NCBI RefSeq assembly: GCF_000023845.1 | Contig: NC_013170.1 | Span: forward strand, 682,001-746,000 | DNA: 64,000 nucleotides | Direction of reading: 5' to 3' | DNA from: Cryptobacterium curtum DSM 15641 | Lineage (GTDB): Bacteria > Actinomycetota > Coriobacteriia > Coriobacteriales > Eggerthellaceae | In this document: positions 45,443-54,411 of the stretch, piece by piece | Position numbering within the stretch: position 1 is the first letter of the stretch | Layout of the letters: every line of letters begins with the position of its first letter | The notes under the pieces: model-generated | What the model saw: the letters and a program-made list of their open reading frames with translations, nothing else | What the model was told of the DNA's origin: nothing | The model's database searches: none | Made by a program: the position numbers and the translations under genes

Positions 45443-45544
45443 TGTGAGGGAGTAGTTGGCGAGTGCAGGGTTTTCTGCATTGGCGGCATATCAACAACCT
45501 CGGTGCTGTGTGCACCTGGTATGCATTAAATGACGAGACTCACG
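45443..45544 (+). promoter_or_regulatory. yybP-ykoY (manganese-sensing) riboswitch aptamer
   Basis: The 5' side carries GTGAGGGAGTAG and the 3' side GACGAGACTCAC, matching the conserved ends of the yybP-ykoY motif. P1 pairs GTGAG at 45444-45448 with CTCAC at 45539-45543. Known members bind Mn2+ and control TerC-family or P-type metal exporters, and a terC gene follows here. Interior helices could not be checked by covariance. Confidence 0.85.
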
Positions 45545-45572
45545 ACGTACCTGAGCGTCGCGGGTCTTTTTT
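45536..45572 (+). terminator. Riboswitch-controlled intrinsic terminator
   Basis: A 12-position stem with one mismatch (45536-45547 with 45556-45567) is followed by a T tract to 45572. Its 5' arm contains the 3' strand of the aptamer P1 helix, so aptamer folding and termination exclude each other. Metal binding should therefore turn the gene on. Confidence 0.85.
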
Positions 45573-45607
45573 ATTACCGCGGTGCTGTGAGAAGCAAGGA
45601 GCAGGGC

Positions 45608-46444
45608 ATGGACTTATCCATTTTCCTGACGCCGGAGGCTTGGATTAGCCTCGCAATGCTCGTTTTTCTCGAGATTGTTTTAGGCATCGACAACATTGCC
45701 TTTATTGCGGTTACCACAAACCGTCTGGCACCCGACAAGCAGCACATTGGTCGCAAGCTGGGTCTCGCAGGTGCTATGTTCATGCGCTGTCTCTTCCTCT
45801 GTTTCGCATCGTGGCTTATTCACATGGCACAACCGCTGTTTACCATTGAGCTAGGGCCGTATGTCCATGGCTTTTCTATTCGCGATATTCTGCTTGCTGC
45901 CGGTGGCGCTTATTTAATCTACAAGGGTATTGAAGAAGTTCGTTCGATGCTCGCACTCGATGAATTGCGTGCCCTCCATGGCGATGAATCTGAAGTTCAG
46001 GCGCACCGTATTGGCCTGGGGCAGGCAGTGGGCACTATTATGGTAATGGATATCGTCTTTTCAATCGATTCGGTTATTACCGCGGTGGGTATGGCCGAAC
46101 ATTTGATTGTGATGATCATTGCTGTGATTGCCGCTGTGCTCTTAATGATGGTTTTCATCGATGCAGTGAGTGATTTCATCAACAAGCATCCTGAGATCAA
46201 GATTCTCGCGCTGGTGTTTATTACCGCCATTGGAGTCTTGCTTTTTATCGATGGCGTGGGATTCCATACTGGTATCGAGATTGCTGCTCTGGGTCTTTCT
46301 CTTGAAAAGACCCTTGTCTATTTTGCGATGATATTTAGTCTGGTTCTCGAGCTTATACAGATGTCGTACAACCGACGGGCAGATGAATTTTTGCATCAGC
46401 GGAAGTCGAGCTGTGAGGCAGCAAGCAGTCAAGAATCGAAGTAA
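45608..46444 (+). CDS. TerC-family membrane protein (probable manganese exporter)
   Basis: This 278-residue protein has about eight membrane helices and the TerC signature LEIVLGIDNIAFIAV near the N-terminus, repeated as MDIVFSIDSVITAVG in the second half. The acidic residues in these two repeats are thought to bind metal. Family members Alx and YkoY export Mn2+, in line with the riboswitch in front. ATG 45608 has AAGGAG at 45596-45601. A strong terminator follows. It appears to be a one-gene transcript. Confidence 0.9.
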   Translation: MDLSIFLTPEAWISLAMLVFLEIVLGIDNIAFIAVTTNRLAPDKQHIGRKLGLAGAMFMRCLFLCFASWLIHMAQPLFTIELGPYVHGFSIRDILLAAGGAYLIYKGIEEVRSMLALDELRALHGDESEVQAHRIGLGQAVGTIMVMDIVFSIDSVITAVGMAEHLIVMIIAVIAAVLLMMVFIDAVSDFINKHPEIKILALVFITAIGVLLFIDGVGFHTGIEIAALGLSLEKTLVYFAMIFSLVLELIQMSYNRRADEFLHQRKSSCEAASSQESK

Positions 46445-46465
46445 AGAACAAAAAGCGTGTCCGAT

Positions 46466-46498
46466 AAAAGGGTATCGACGCAGGCGATACCCTTTTTT
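46466..46498 (+). terminator. Rho-independent terminator after the terC gene
   Basis: A perfect 12-bp stem (46466-46477 with 46485-46496) with a 7-base loop continues into T. The left arm begins with four A, so it may also act on the opposite strand. Confidence 0.92.
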
Positions 46499-46576
46499 AT
46501 ACCTAAGAATCGGTCAGTCACTCATTAAGTAACGAGGAGCCGAGTAGCCAGGCAGCAAGTAACCAGTAAGGTTACG

Positions 46577-47497
46577 TTACAAATCGCTGTCTCGATGGAA
46601 TTCCTCGTAGCCTTCGTCGCTGATGATAAGGGTGGTAGCAGCCGGTAGCACGCGCGCGGTAAGGGGCGTACACACATCAATTGCTTCACCGTCATACTGA
46701 ACGGGCAAGGGCGGATCAGCAACAATATGGATGTCATGTCCACGGTAGTACACAAGGGCATCGCTTTGCGTAAGCGAGGCACCGCTGTGATCGATTGCTG
46801 CGCCTAAGATAGCCGGTAGGAGATTCCAGGCATTCTGCGTTGTGAGCACGATAATATCGAGTGCACCGTCGTTCGGAAGATTTTGCGGTCCCAATGAAAT
46901 ATCAAACTGTATCTTACTGAAATTGAGCAGCAGAACACCCACACCATCGTGTTCTACTTGGTTATTATCGATCGTCAGAGAGATGTGAGACACCTGTGGA
47001 TTGGGATTGCCGAATGCCGCCCGAAAGTAGGCAACAGCACCGAGGCGCTTCTTATACGGGCGCGCGTCATCCATAACTTTGGCGTCATAGCCGCAACCTG
47101 CGATCATTGAAAATCCAAAGGTTTGCTCATCCGCTGTTAGTTCGCCAAGATCGAAGGCTAGGCGTTTCCCGTCACGTGCGAGGCGAGCAAGCGCATGGGG
47201 TTCAATGGGTGAAGCCACATTCTGGGCGAGTAAGTTCGCGGTGCCGGAAGGAAAGGGAAGTACTGCCACCTGCGTATGGCGGGTTAAATAGCAGACAGAT
47301 GCTACGGTTCCATCGCCACCGGAAGCAACAACAACATCGAACGTATCGGCATCAGCCAGCGCGTCTGCAAATGATGACGAAGCATCAACACTGCGAAGAA
47401 CTACTTCATCGCCGACGGTAGCTACGCTGCGAATAAAATCGAAGATACCGCCATCAGGAAGACCGCTTGATATGTTGTTAAGTACGAGCAGTTTCAC
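46577..47497 (-). CDS. Diacylglycerol kinase-family lipid kinase (YegS/BmrU/DagK type)
   Basis: This 306-residue protein belongs to the lipid kinase family that phosphorylates diacylglycerol or related lipids. The nucleotide-binding motif ASGGDGTVAS and the LPFPSGTANLLA loop are visible, and the PVQYDGEAID segment near the end is typical of the second domain. It is cytoplasmic or peripheral. GTG 47497 is chosen because AAGGAG lies 5 bases upstream on this strand. It diverges from the RNase D gene with only 22 bases between start codons. The lipid substrate is unknown. Confidence 0.85.
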   Translation of the reverse strand: MKLLVLNNISSGLPDGGIFDFIRSVATVGDEVVLRSVDASSSFADALADADTFDVVVASGGDGTVASVCYLTRHTQVAVLPFPSGTANLLAQNVASPIEPHALARLARDGKRLAFDLGELTADEQTFGFSMIAGCGYDAKVMDDARPYKKRLGAVAYFRAAFGNPNPQVSHISLTIDNNQVEHDGVGVLLLNFSKIQFDISLGPQNLPNDGALDIIVLTTQNAWNLLPAILGAAIDHSGASLTQSDALVYYRGHDIHIVADPPLPVQYDGEAIDVCTPLTARVLPAATTLIISDEGYEEFHRDSDL

Positions 47498-47519
47498 AGA
47501 GACTCCTTCAATTGCTATC

Positions 47520-48719
47520 ATGGTCGATACTATCATCAAAACCGACCTATCGAGACTTGAAGGATTTCATAGCGTGTTCATTACCGACCAAGCTGAGCTC
47601 GAAGCATTTGCTAAGCGTGCTCTTGACTCATCTGTGCTGGCCATCGACACCGAGTTTCTTCGCGAAAAGACCTACTACGCGCGCTTGTGTTTACTCCAAA
47701 TGCAGACCGATGATGAAACCATTATTGTCGATCCTTTTGCGGTGTCAGATTTAGGTGTGCTTGCTCCGCTCTTTCAGTCGTCGAGCATCATGAAGATCGT
47801 GCACTCCGGCCGGCAAGATCTGGAGATACTCAATCGTGAAGTCGGTCTTTTGCCACAGCCACTCTTTGACACGCAAGTTGCTGCAGCGCTGTTGGGCCAC
47901 ACCCAGCAAATAGGGTATGGCAGTCTCGTTTCAGCTGTTTGTGGTGTGCAGCTTGCTAAGATGGATTCCTTCACCGATTGGTCGCGGCGCCCTCTTTCTG
48001 CTTCTCAAATCTCATATGCCGCTGATGACGTGATATATCTGCCTCAGCTATACCATACGATGACCGATGAGCTTGAACGGTTGGGTCGTATTCACTGGCT
48101 TGATCCTGATTTTGCTGCGCTCATTGACCCAGCGCTGTACGTTGATGACCCACGCGATCGCTATCGTCGCCTTAAGCGAGTGGGTCAGCTCAGCCGGCGC
48201 CAGCTTTCTGCTGCACGCGAAGTAGCAGCTTGGCGTGAAAAGCGCGCGCGCGACCGGGATATACCGCGTAAATGGGTGATGACCGACGAACAGGTGGTTG
48301 AGGCGTGCAAACGCGAAGCGCGAACGATCGATAGTCTGTTCATGGTGCGGGGTCTTTCGGATCGTCTTTCAACCGGGGATGCTCGTACGGTGGTGCGCTG
48401 TATCTGCCGCGGTCTCGACCTTGAACCCGATAAATGGCCGAAAAGCGATCATGTTGCCTATGGGGGCGATGTAAACGTCGATGCGGTTCTCGATGCGATG
48501 ACAGCACTTGTACGCTTGCGTGCCCGCCAGAATAATATTGCGTTCCAGACATTGGCGAGCCATTCTGATTTGGTAAAGGTTGCGCATGGCCACAAGGATG
48601 CCGAAATCTTGCGCGGGTGGCGTCGTGAAATTGTTGGTGCGGAATTACTGGAGCTTTTAGCTGGTCGTATAAGCCTGAGTGTACAAGAAGGTGCCCTCAA
48701 GGTAACGAAACATCCATAG
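47520..48719 (+). CDS. rnd: Ribonuclease D
   Basis: This 399-residue 3'-5' exoribonuclease trims tRNA and other stable RNA. The exonuclease domain has IDTEFLREKTYY (first DEDD acidic pair), IVHSGRQDLEIL and YAADDVIYL. An HRDC-type helical domain follows at about 210-290. ATG 47520 matches the family start but lacks a ribosome site. An alternative ATG at 47472 has AGGAAG 10 bases upstream and would overlap the lipid-kinase gene by 26 bases. Confidence 0.92.
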   Translation: MVDTIIKTDLSRLEGFHSVFITDQAELEAFAKRALDSSVLAIDTEFLREKTYYARLCLLQMQTDDETIIVDPFAVSDLGVLAPLFQSSSIMKIVHSGRQDLEILNREVGLLPQPLFDTQVAAALLGHTQQIGYGSLVSAVCGVQLAKMDSFTDWSRRPLSASQISYAADDVIYLPQLYHTMTDELERLGRIHWLDPDFAALIDPALYVDDPRDRYRRLKRVGQLSRRQLSAAREVAAWREKRARDRDIPRKWVMTDEQVVEACKREARTIDSLFMVRGLSDRLSTGDARTVVRCICRGLDLEPDKWPKSDHVAYGGDVNVDAVLDAMTALVRLRARQNNIAFQTLASHSDLVKVAHGHKDAEILRGWRREIVGAELLELLAGRISLSVQEGALKVTKHP

Positions 48720-48766
48720 GTTTGCGCATTTGGTACTACGTGCAGCTTCGTGCACGGGCAACTCGG

Positions 48767-48772
48767 TATAAT
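48767..48772 (+). promoter_or_regulatory. -10 box before the zinc peptidase gene
   Basis: A perfect TATAAT ends 44 bases before the ATG. The -35 region is poor. Confidence 0.45.
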
Positions 48773-48816
48773 CAATTCCATTGTAAGCGAGGCGCCCAGG
48801 CGCAAAGGAAAAACCT

Positions 48817-49482
48817 ATGTTGAGCTATTCTTATCTTCTTCTTATTGTGGCATCTACTCTGATTGGTTTAGGTGCGCAGTTTTATGTGAATAACCAAATT
48901 AAAAAGTATTCGGAGGTCCCTTCAACCACGGGTCTTTCGGGCGCTGAAGCGGCATCACGCATGCTTGCGAGCCATTCGATTAGTGGGGTTCCCATCTATC
49001 AGGGGCGCGAGAGCGAAGATCATTTCGATCCACGGAGCAACTCCATCACGCTTGACCCGCATGCGTATGGACAGCGCAGCATAACGGCGATTGCAACAGG
49101 CTGTCACGAAGCGGGACATGCGTGCCAATATGCAAAAGGTTATGCGCCTATGAAGGTTCGCAGTGCGCTGGTGCCGGTGGTTAATCTCGCATCGAACGCG
49201 TGGATGATCTTACTTATCCTGGGGTTTGCGCTTAATTTAGCTGGTTTGATCGACCTTGCAATTATTCTGTATGCCTTTGCTGTCCTCTTTCAACTTGTAA
49301 CGCTGCCTGTTGAATTTGATGCAAGCCGCCGTGCACTTGACTATCTGAAGGCAAGCGGTCTTCCTCAGGGCGAACAAGCAGGTGCTTTTAGCGTACTGCG
49401 TGCGTGTGCTCTTACCTATGTTGCAGCGGCGTTGGTGTCAGCTATGCAGCTTCTGTGGCTGCTTAACCAACGTCAAAACTAA
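48817..49482 (+). CDS. Membrane zinc metallopeptidase (YugP / Zn-peptidase 2 family)
   Basis: This 221-residue integral membrane protein has a first helix at about 3-23 and three more in its second half. The catalytic HEAGH motif in TGCHEAGHACQY sits between them, with an EFDASRRAL sequence further on that supplies another zinc ligand in this family. Its role in bacteria is poorly known. AAAGGA lies 7 bases before the ATG. It is followed by xseA after 43 bases. Confidence 0.88.
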   Translation: MLSYSYLLLIVASTLIGLGAQFYVNNQIKKYSEVPSTTGLSGAEAASRMLASHSISGVPIYQGRESEDHFDPRSNSITLDPHAYGQRSITAIATGCHEAGHACQYAKGYAPMKVRSALVPVVNLASNAWMILLILGFALNLAGLIDLAIILYAFAVLFQLVTLPVEFDASRRALDYLKASGLPQGEQAGAFSVLRACALTYVAAALVSAMQLLWLLNQRQN

Positions 49483-49525
49483 CAAGCTCACGAAGCAAGA
49501 GCGATCGACGGAGTAATAAACGCGC

Positions 49526-50896
49526 ATGTCTTCTGCAACCGAGTCAACACCACTGAGCGTTTCTCAAGCAATGGCCTTGGCCAAAAATACCTTGGAGTCG
49601 TGCACCGTTACGCTCGTGGGTGAGGTGTCTGAGGTATCGGTAAAGCCCGGTTACAAAGCCGCCTACTTTACCGTGAAAGATACTGCCGCATCGATGCCGT
49701 GCATGATGTGGATGAATCGCTTTCGGAGTGAGGGTATCGACTTACGCGTAGGCCAACTGGTTCAACTGACCGGTCGCTTTACGGTGTATGCCCCGAAAGG
49801 GCGTATGAACTTTGATGTCTTTTCGCTTTCCGCAGCGGGTGAAGGTGATCTTCGTCAGCGGGTGGCTGACCTTGCACGACGTCTTTCAGCAGAAGGCCTC
49901 ATGGAAGCTTCACGCAAACGTGCTCTTCCTGGTATGCCACGGACAATCGGTTTGGTCACCAGTCCACATGGCGCAGCCGTCCATGATGTACTGCGTACCT
50001 TGCGCCGCCGCTGGCCACTGTCGAACATCCTGCTTGCGGGTGTGATGGTCGAGGGTGTTAACGCTCCTGCCGAGATTGTCGAAGGCTTGCGCGTTGTTGT
50101 AGAAGCCGGTGCCGAAGTGGTACTGCTTGTGCGGGGCGGTGGATCGTTTGAAGATCTGATGCCCTTTAACGATGAGCGCCTCGCTCGTACTATCGCCCGT
50201 TGTCCCGTGCCGGTAGTTACCGGTATTGGCCACGAACCCGATACATCAATTGCTGATATGGTTGCCGACAGGCGTGCGTCAACGCCGACAGCTGCCGCTG
50301 AAGCGTGCGTACCTGACCAACGCGAACTTGCCTTGACGCTTGATGCGAGTGCCGATCGTTTGCAAGCACAGGCAACAGTTCGTCTTGCCGATTTCACGCG
50401 GCGTCTTGATGCCCTTGCGTCACGGCCTGTTCTTTCCGATCCTCTGCAGGCTATTGCACGATTCCGTCAGCCGATCGATTTGGTTTCTGGGCGTCTTACG
50501 CGCGCTATTCCCGGCGCTCTAGCCGCCGATTCGGCAGCGCTTGCGGCTCATCACATGCGCTTGCGTGCCATCGGGTCGTCGTTGACAAGCATGCGTGTGG
50601 AGAACCTTACTTCGTCGCAAAGTCGTTTGAGTACTGCTGGTCGGTCGCTGCAAACGCGCTTTGACGAGGCGTGGCAGATGCGCGCCGCGCGCTTGGGTGA
50701 TCTTTCACCTCTTTCCGTTATTGGCCGTGGATTCGCTTTAGTGCGCGACGATACCGGTGCTCTTGTACACAGCATCGATACGGTTTCGCCAGGGACGAAG
50801 GTATCTATTGCTGTTGCTGATGGAACAATTGATGCGCAGGTAACAGCCACAACACATGATGAAAAGACAACCGTTTCGTGGGAGGAGAAAAAATGA
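49526..50896 (+). CDS. xseA: Exodeoxyribonuclease VII large subunit
   Basis: This 456-residue subunit of the single-strand exonuclease has an N-terminal OB fold (about 10-115) and the catalytic region with VTSPHGAAVHDVLRTLRRRWP and LVRGGGSFEDLMPFNDE, followed by GIGHEPDTSIAD and a long coiled-coil. These are standard family features. Its stop overlaps xseB in an ATGA junction. A GGAG lies rather far (about 12 bases) from the ATG. Confidence 0.95.
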   Translation: MSSATESTPLSVSQAMALAKNTLESCTVTLVGEVSEVSVKPGYKAAYFTVKDTAASMPCMMWMNRFRSEGIDLRVGQLVQLTGRFTVYAPKGRMNFDVFSLSAAGEGDLRQRVADLARRLSAEGLMEASRKRALPGMPRTIGLVTSPHGAAVHDVLRTLRRRWPLSNILLAGVMVEGVNAPAEIVEGLRVVVEAGAEVVLLVRGGGSFEDLMPFNDERLARTIARCPVPVVTGIGHEPDTSIADMVADRRASTPTAAAEACVPDQRELALTLDASADRLQAQATVRLADFTRRLDALASRPVLSDPLQAIARFRQPIDLVSGRLTRAIPGALAADSAALAAHHMRLRAIGSSLTSMRVENLTSSQSRLSTAGRSLQTRFDEAWQMRAARLGDLSPLSVIGRGFALVRDDTGALVHSIDTVSPGTKVSIAVADGTIDAQVTATTHDEKTTVSWEEKK

Positions 50897-51153
50897 CAGA
50901 AGAGAACCGCACACCGGTGGATGACTTAACGTTTCGGCAGGGCATGGATGAGCTCGACGCTATTGTTGCTCAACTTGAGGGTAATACGTTAGAACTTGAA
51001 GATAGCCTTGCTGCCTATGAGCGCGGCGTGGCACTTTTGCGTAATCTGCGCGGACGCCTCGACACCGCTCAGCAGAAGGTCGAAGTTCTTATGGGTCAGA
51101 TGGAACAATCTGCCACTGACGAGGAAATCGATACCTCATTGCACAAAGCATAA
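50893..51153 (+). CDS. xseB: Exodeoxyribonuclease VII small subunit
   Basis: This 86-residue helical protein is the small subunit that binds several copies to XseA. LTFRQGMDELDAIVAQLEG and ELEDSLAAYERGVALL are the family core. GGGAGGAG precedes the ATG, and it overlaps xseA by four bases. The acidic tail is typical. Confidence 0.94.
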   Translation: MTEENRTPVDDLTFRQGMDELDAIVAQLEGNTLELEDSLAAYERGVALLRNLRGRLDTAQQKVEVLMGQMEQSATDEEIDTSLHKA

Positions 51154-51219
51154 GACAGAGCATCAGGTGGTTGCGCTACCATAGATAAAATAGCGAATGA
51201 CTGCCGGGGAGGAGTTCCT

Positions 51220-51606
51220 ATGCAAAAAGATGATTGCATTTTCTGCCAGATTGCCAAAGGCGAGATTCCGGCGCAGGTTGTCTATGAAGACGACCAGGTA
51301 ATCGCGTTTGACGACCTTGAACCACTCATGCCGGTTCATACTCTTATCATTCCCAAGGAACATTATTCGGATGTAGCTGATGATGTGCCTGAAGACGTGC
51401 TGGGACATCTCTTTTCGTGTGTGCAAAAGGTTGCCGACATCAAAGGGATTCACCAAGATGGCTTCCGTTGCCTTATTAACACGGGTGAAAATGCCAGCCA
51501 AAGTGTGAGACACCTTCACATCCATGTGCTTGGTGGTGGCTTGATGCCGCGTCCAAACGACCAGGATTGGGGTTCTGCTGCTTCCAATGCTGAAACGGAT
51601 GCATAA
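51220..51606 (+). CDS. HIT-family protein (purine nucleoside phosphoramidase-like)
   Basis: This 128-residue cytoplasmic protein has the histidine triad HLHIHVLGG near residue 103-111 and the zinc-type CIFCQIAKGEIPA start, placing it in the HINT branch of HIT hydrolases. These split nucleotide phosphoramidates. AGGAG lies about 9 bases before the ATG. It stands between xseB and ackA and may share a transcript with either. Confidence 0.93.
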   Translation: MQKDDCIFCQIAKGEIPAQVVYEDDQVIAFDDLEPLMPVHTLIIPKEHYSDVADDVPEDVLGHLFSCVQKVADIKGIHQDGFRCLINTGENASQSVRHLHIHVLGGGLMPRPNDQDWGSAASNAETDA

Positions 51607-51721
51607 GGTTGTATGGCTTAACACCGCAGCTGTGACTGCAGTGTGTAAAGATGCAGGCACGGTGTCAGGGAGAGGCATGTGCGAGCGGCTAAGTCGATAG
51701 ACGAAGGGGAGGGGCTGCTTT

Positions 51722-52966
51722 TTGAACATTTTGGTGGTCAATGCCGGTTCTTCATCCTTGAAGTATCAGCTGATTAATATTGATACTGAAAAGGTTATCG
51801 CGAAAGGGCTCTGTGAGCGCGTTGGGTCGCCTGACTCGGTGCACAAGCATGGAGTTGACGATAACGAAGTTGTGATCGATCGGTATCTTCCCGATCATGA
51901 TGCGGCCGTTGCTTGTGTTATGGAAGTGCTGGTAGAGGGACCAGATGCTCCTTTATCGTCCATGAGTCAAATTGATGCTATTGGCCATCGCATCGTGCAA
52001 GGCGGCACTTACTTTGATAAATCGGTACTTATCGACGACGAAGTTATCGATAAAATTCGCGAACTAGCTGAACTCGCACCACTGCATAATTTTGCCGCTC
52101 TACAGGGCATTGAAGCGTGTCGCCATGCGATGCCTGATGCCCTTCAAGTGGCTGTTTTTGACACTGCTTTCTTTCAGAGTTTGCCCCCAAAGGCGTATAT
52201 GTATGCGTTGCCGTATGAACTATACGAAAAGTATGGCATTCGTAAATATGGCGCTCATGGGACAAGCCATCGCTATGTTGCTGATCGAGCTGCCCATTTG
52301 GTAGGCGAGCGCGCAAGCGACTTGAAGATGATCACCTGTCACTTGGGTAACGGCTGTTCTATCTCAGCTATAGATCATGGTGTTGCTGTTGATACATCTA
52401 TGGGCATGACGCCACTTGATGGGCTCATGATGGGTACTCGCTGCGGGTCTATCGATCCGGCTATTGTTCCGTTTCTTATTGAGCATGAGGGCATTAGTTC
52501 TCAAGCGGTAAACGATATCATGAACAAGAAATCGGGGCTTTTAGGCATTTCAGGCATCAGTAACGATCTGCGTAGTGTGCGCCAAGCAGCTGAACATGGC
52601 AACAAGCGTGCGCTGTTGGCTTACGATATGTACTCGAATTCCGTCAAGAAATTTATCGGCCAATATATGGCTGTTATGGCTGGTGTGGATGTAATTGCCC
52701 TTACCGGTGGTGTTGGTGAAAACGACGCCCGTATGCGCCGCATGATTTTTGCCGGTCTGCAGCCAATGGGTATTGTCGTTGATGAAGCGCGCAATCGACA
52801 AATGGGCTTCGAACGGGTGATTTCCTCTGAGTCAAGCCGCGTGCGTATTGTGGTGGTTCCCACAAATGAGGAACTAATGATCGCGCGCGACACCTATGCG
52901 ATTATGCACGAACGCAATCAGATCGTACCGTATATTCCAGCTCAGTCTGTTCAATCGAACGGGTAG
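51722..52966 (+). CDS. ackA: Acetate kinase
   Basis: This 414-residue enzyme makes ATP from acetyl phosphate. It starts at a TTG codon: MNILVVNAGSSSLKYQL matches the family start and AAGGGGAGGGG lies 7 bases upstream. VFDTAFFQSLPPKAYMYALP, RKYGAHGTSHRYV and TCHLGNGCSISAI are core motifs, with LTGGVGEND near the end. The length is standard. The partner pta lies just downstream but on the opposite strand. Confidence 0.96.
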   Translation: MNILVVNAGSSSLKYQLINIDTEKVIAKGLCERVGSPDSVHKHGVDDNEVVIDRYLPDHDAAVACVMEVLVEGPDAPLSSMSQIDAIGHRIVQGGTYFDKSVLIDDEVIDKIRELAELAPLHNFAALQGIEACRHAMPDALQVAVFDTAFFQSLPPKAYMYALPYELYEKYGIRKYGAHGTSHRYVADRAAHLVGERASDLKMITCHLGNGCSISAIDHGVAVDTSMGMTPLDGLMMGTRCGSIDPAIVPFLIEHEGISSQAVNDIMNKKSGLLGISGISNDLRSVRQAAEHGNKRALLAYDMYSNSVKKFIGQYMAVMAGVDVIALTGGVGENDARMRRMIFAGLQPMGIVVDEARNRQMGFERVISSESSRVRIVVVPTNEELMIARDTYAIMHERNQIVPYIPAQSVQSNG

Positions 52967-53165
52967 GTCTTCAGCTTTTTAGCTGTTGTATTTTCGCCTA
53001 TAGAACTATTCTAAAACGGAGCCTCAGATGTGGTGCCAGGGCATATTGTTTTTTTAGACAGCATGCCTGCGTTTATATGTTCTGCCAGGTAGCCACATAT
53101 ATCTGAATTCGTACCTATGGACTAAAGCGTGCGTTTGAAGCGTTTGAAGCGCTTAAAGCAGGTGT

Positions 53166-54167
53166 CTAAACACGTTCAGTAGCTTGGCACTGGACGGCGG
53201 TAATAGCGATAACGCCAATGATGTCTTCAACCGATGCACCGCGTGACAGATCATTAACGGGTGCCGCGATTCCCTGGGTAATAGGACCATAGGCTTCAGC
53301 ATGCGCGAGCCGTTGAACGAGCTTATAGGCGATATTGCCGCTATCGAGATCGGGGAATACCAAGATGTTGGCGCTGCCTGCAACCGAGGAATCCGCTGCT
53401 TTTGTCGCGGCAACGGCGGGCACGAGGGCGGCATCGGCCTGTAGTTCGCCATCAAGTGCGAGGTTGGGTGCCATTTCATGTGCAAGCCGTGTGGCTTCGA
53501 TTACTTTGTCGCGATCAGGGTTAGCCACCGCAGAGGTGTGCGTGGAATGGGAAAGAAGCGCAACGCGTGGCTCTGATTCAAACAAAGCGTGCCAGCTTTC
53601 CGAACAACTCACCGCGATTTGTGCAAGTGCGGCGGCATCAGGCTGAATGGTGAGCCCGCAGTCAGCGAACATCAGTACACCATCGTCCCCGTAGGTAGTA
53701 TCAGGGAGAGCCATAATAAAGAAGCTTGATACCGCAGAAGCCCCAGGAGCCGTTTTGAGTATTTGCAGCGCTGCCCGTAAAACATCAGCCGTTGCGTGGC
53801 ATGCACCACAGACCATACCGTCTGCGTCTCCTTGTTTAACCATCATGGCGCCAAAGTAGATGGGGTCAGCCATCTGAGCGATGGCATCTTCTAGGGTGAT
53901 TCCTTTGTGTTTACGCAGTTCAAAGAAAGTTTCGGCATATGAAGATGCTGCGTTGGATGTAGCTGGGTCAACAATACGCGCGCCAGCAAGATCTCCGGCG
54001 GTTGAAGTAATTTCAGTAGCGTTACCAAGCACAATAACATCAGCAATACCGCGTTCCATAACGGCTTTGGCTGCTTGCAGGGTTCGCTGGTCGTTTCCTT
54101 CAGGAAGGACAATAGTCTGACGAGAAGTTTGCGCGCGGGTGATCATTGATTCAATAAAGGCACTCAT
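53166..54167 (-). CDS. pta: Phosphate acetyltransferase
   Basis: This 333-residue enzyme converts acetyl-CoA and phosphate to acetyl phosphate. IVLPEGNDQRTLQAAKAV starts the PTA domain, and VKQGDADGMVCGACHATADVLRAAL and FPDLDSGNIAYKLVQRLA are diagnostic. It is the short single-domain form. ATG 54167 has AAGGAG 5 bases upstream. It faces ackA across a 199-bp gap, whereas the pair is usually co-transcribed pta-ackA. Confidence 0.95.
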   Translation of the reverse strand: MSAFIESMITRAQTSRQTIVLPEGNDQRTLQAAKAVMERGIADVIVLGNATEITSTAGDLAGARIVDPATSNAASSYAETFFELRKHKGITLEDAIAQMADPIYFGAMMVKQGDADGMVCGACHATADVLRAALQILKTAPGASAVSSFFIMALPDTTYGDDGVLMFADCGLTIQPDAAALAQIAVSCSESWHALFESEPRVALLSHSTHTSAVANPDRDKVIEATRLAHEMAPNLALDGELQADAALVPAVAATKAADSSVAGSANILVFPDLDSGNIAYKLVQRLAHAEAYGPITQGIAAPVNDLSRGASVEDIIGVIAITAVQCQATERV

Positions 54168-54411
54168 CAATGCTCCTTTTGATAGCTGCATCAATTGGTG
54201 TCAATGATAACCCATGCGAGGCGGCTTACGACGCGCGGTGTATAGGGATTTGGTCGAGTTGCCGGCTTAACTTTGCTTCCTCGGTGTATTTGGTCATGTA
54301 TCGCTATTAGGATAGGAAAAGCTTGGTTTTCACTGTGTAACCCTTGCCGTATATACACCCCTTGCAGTGCGTTTGGCTCTGTCTGCCAGCGCATAGGAAG
54401 GATACCGTCGG

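Noticed and set aside
53130-53158. Tandem GCGTTTGAA copies as a regulatory repeat
   Set aside because: Only two exact copies just past the pta stop; too short to support a function.
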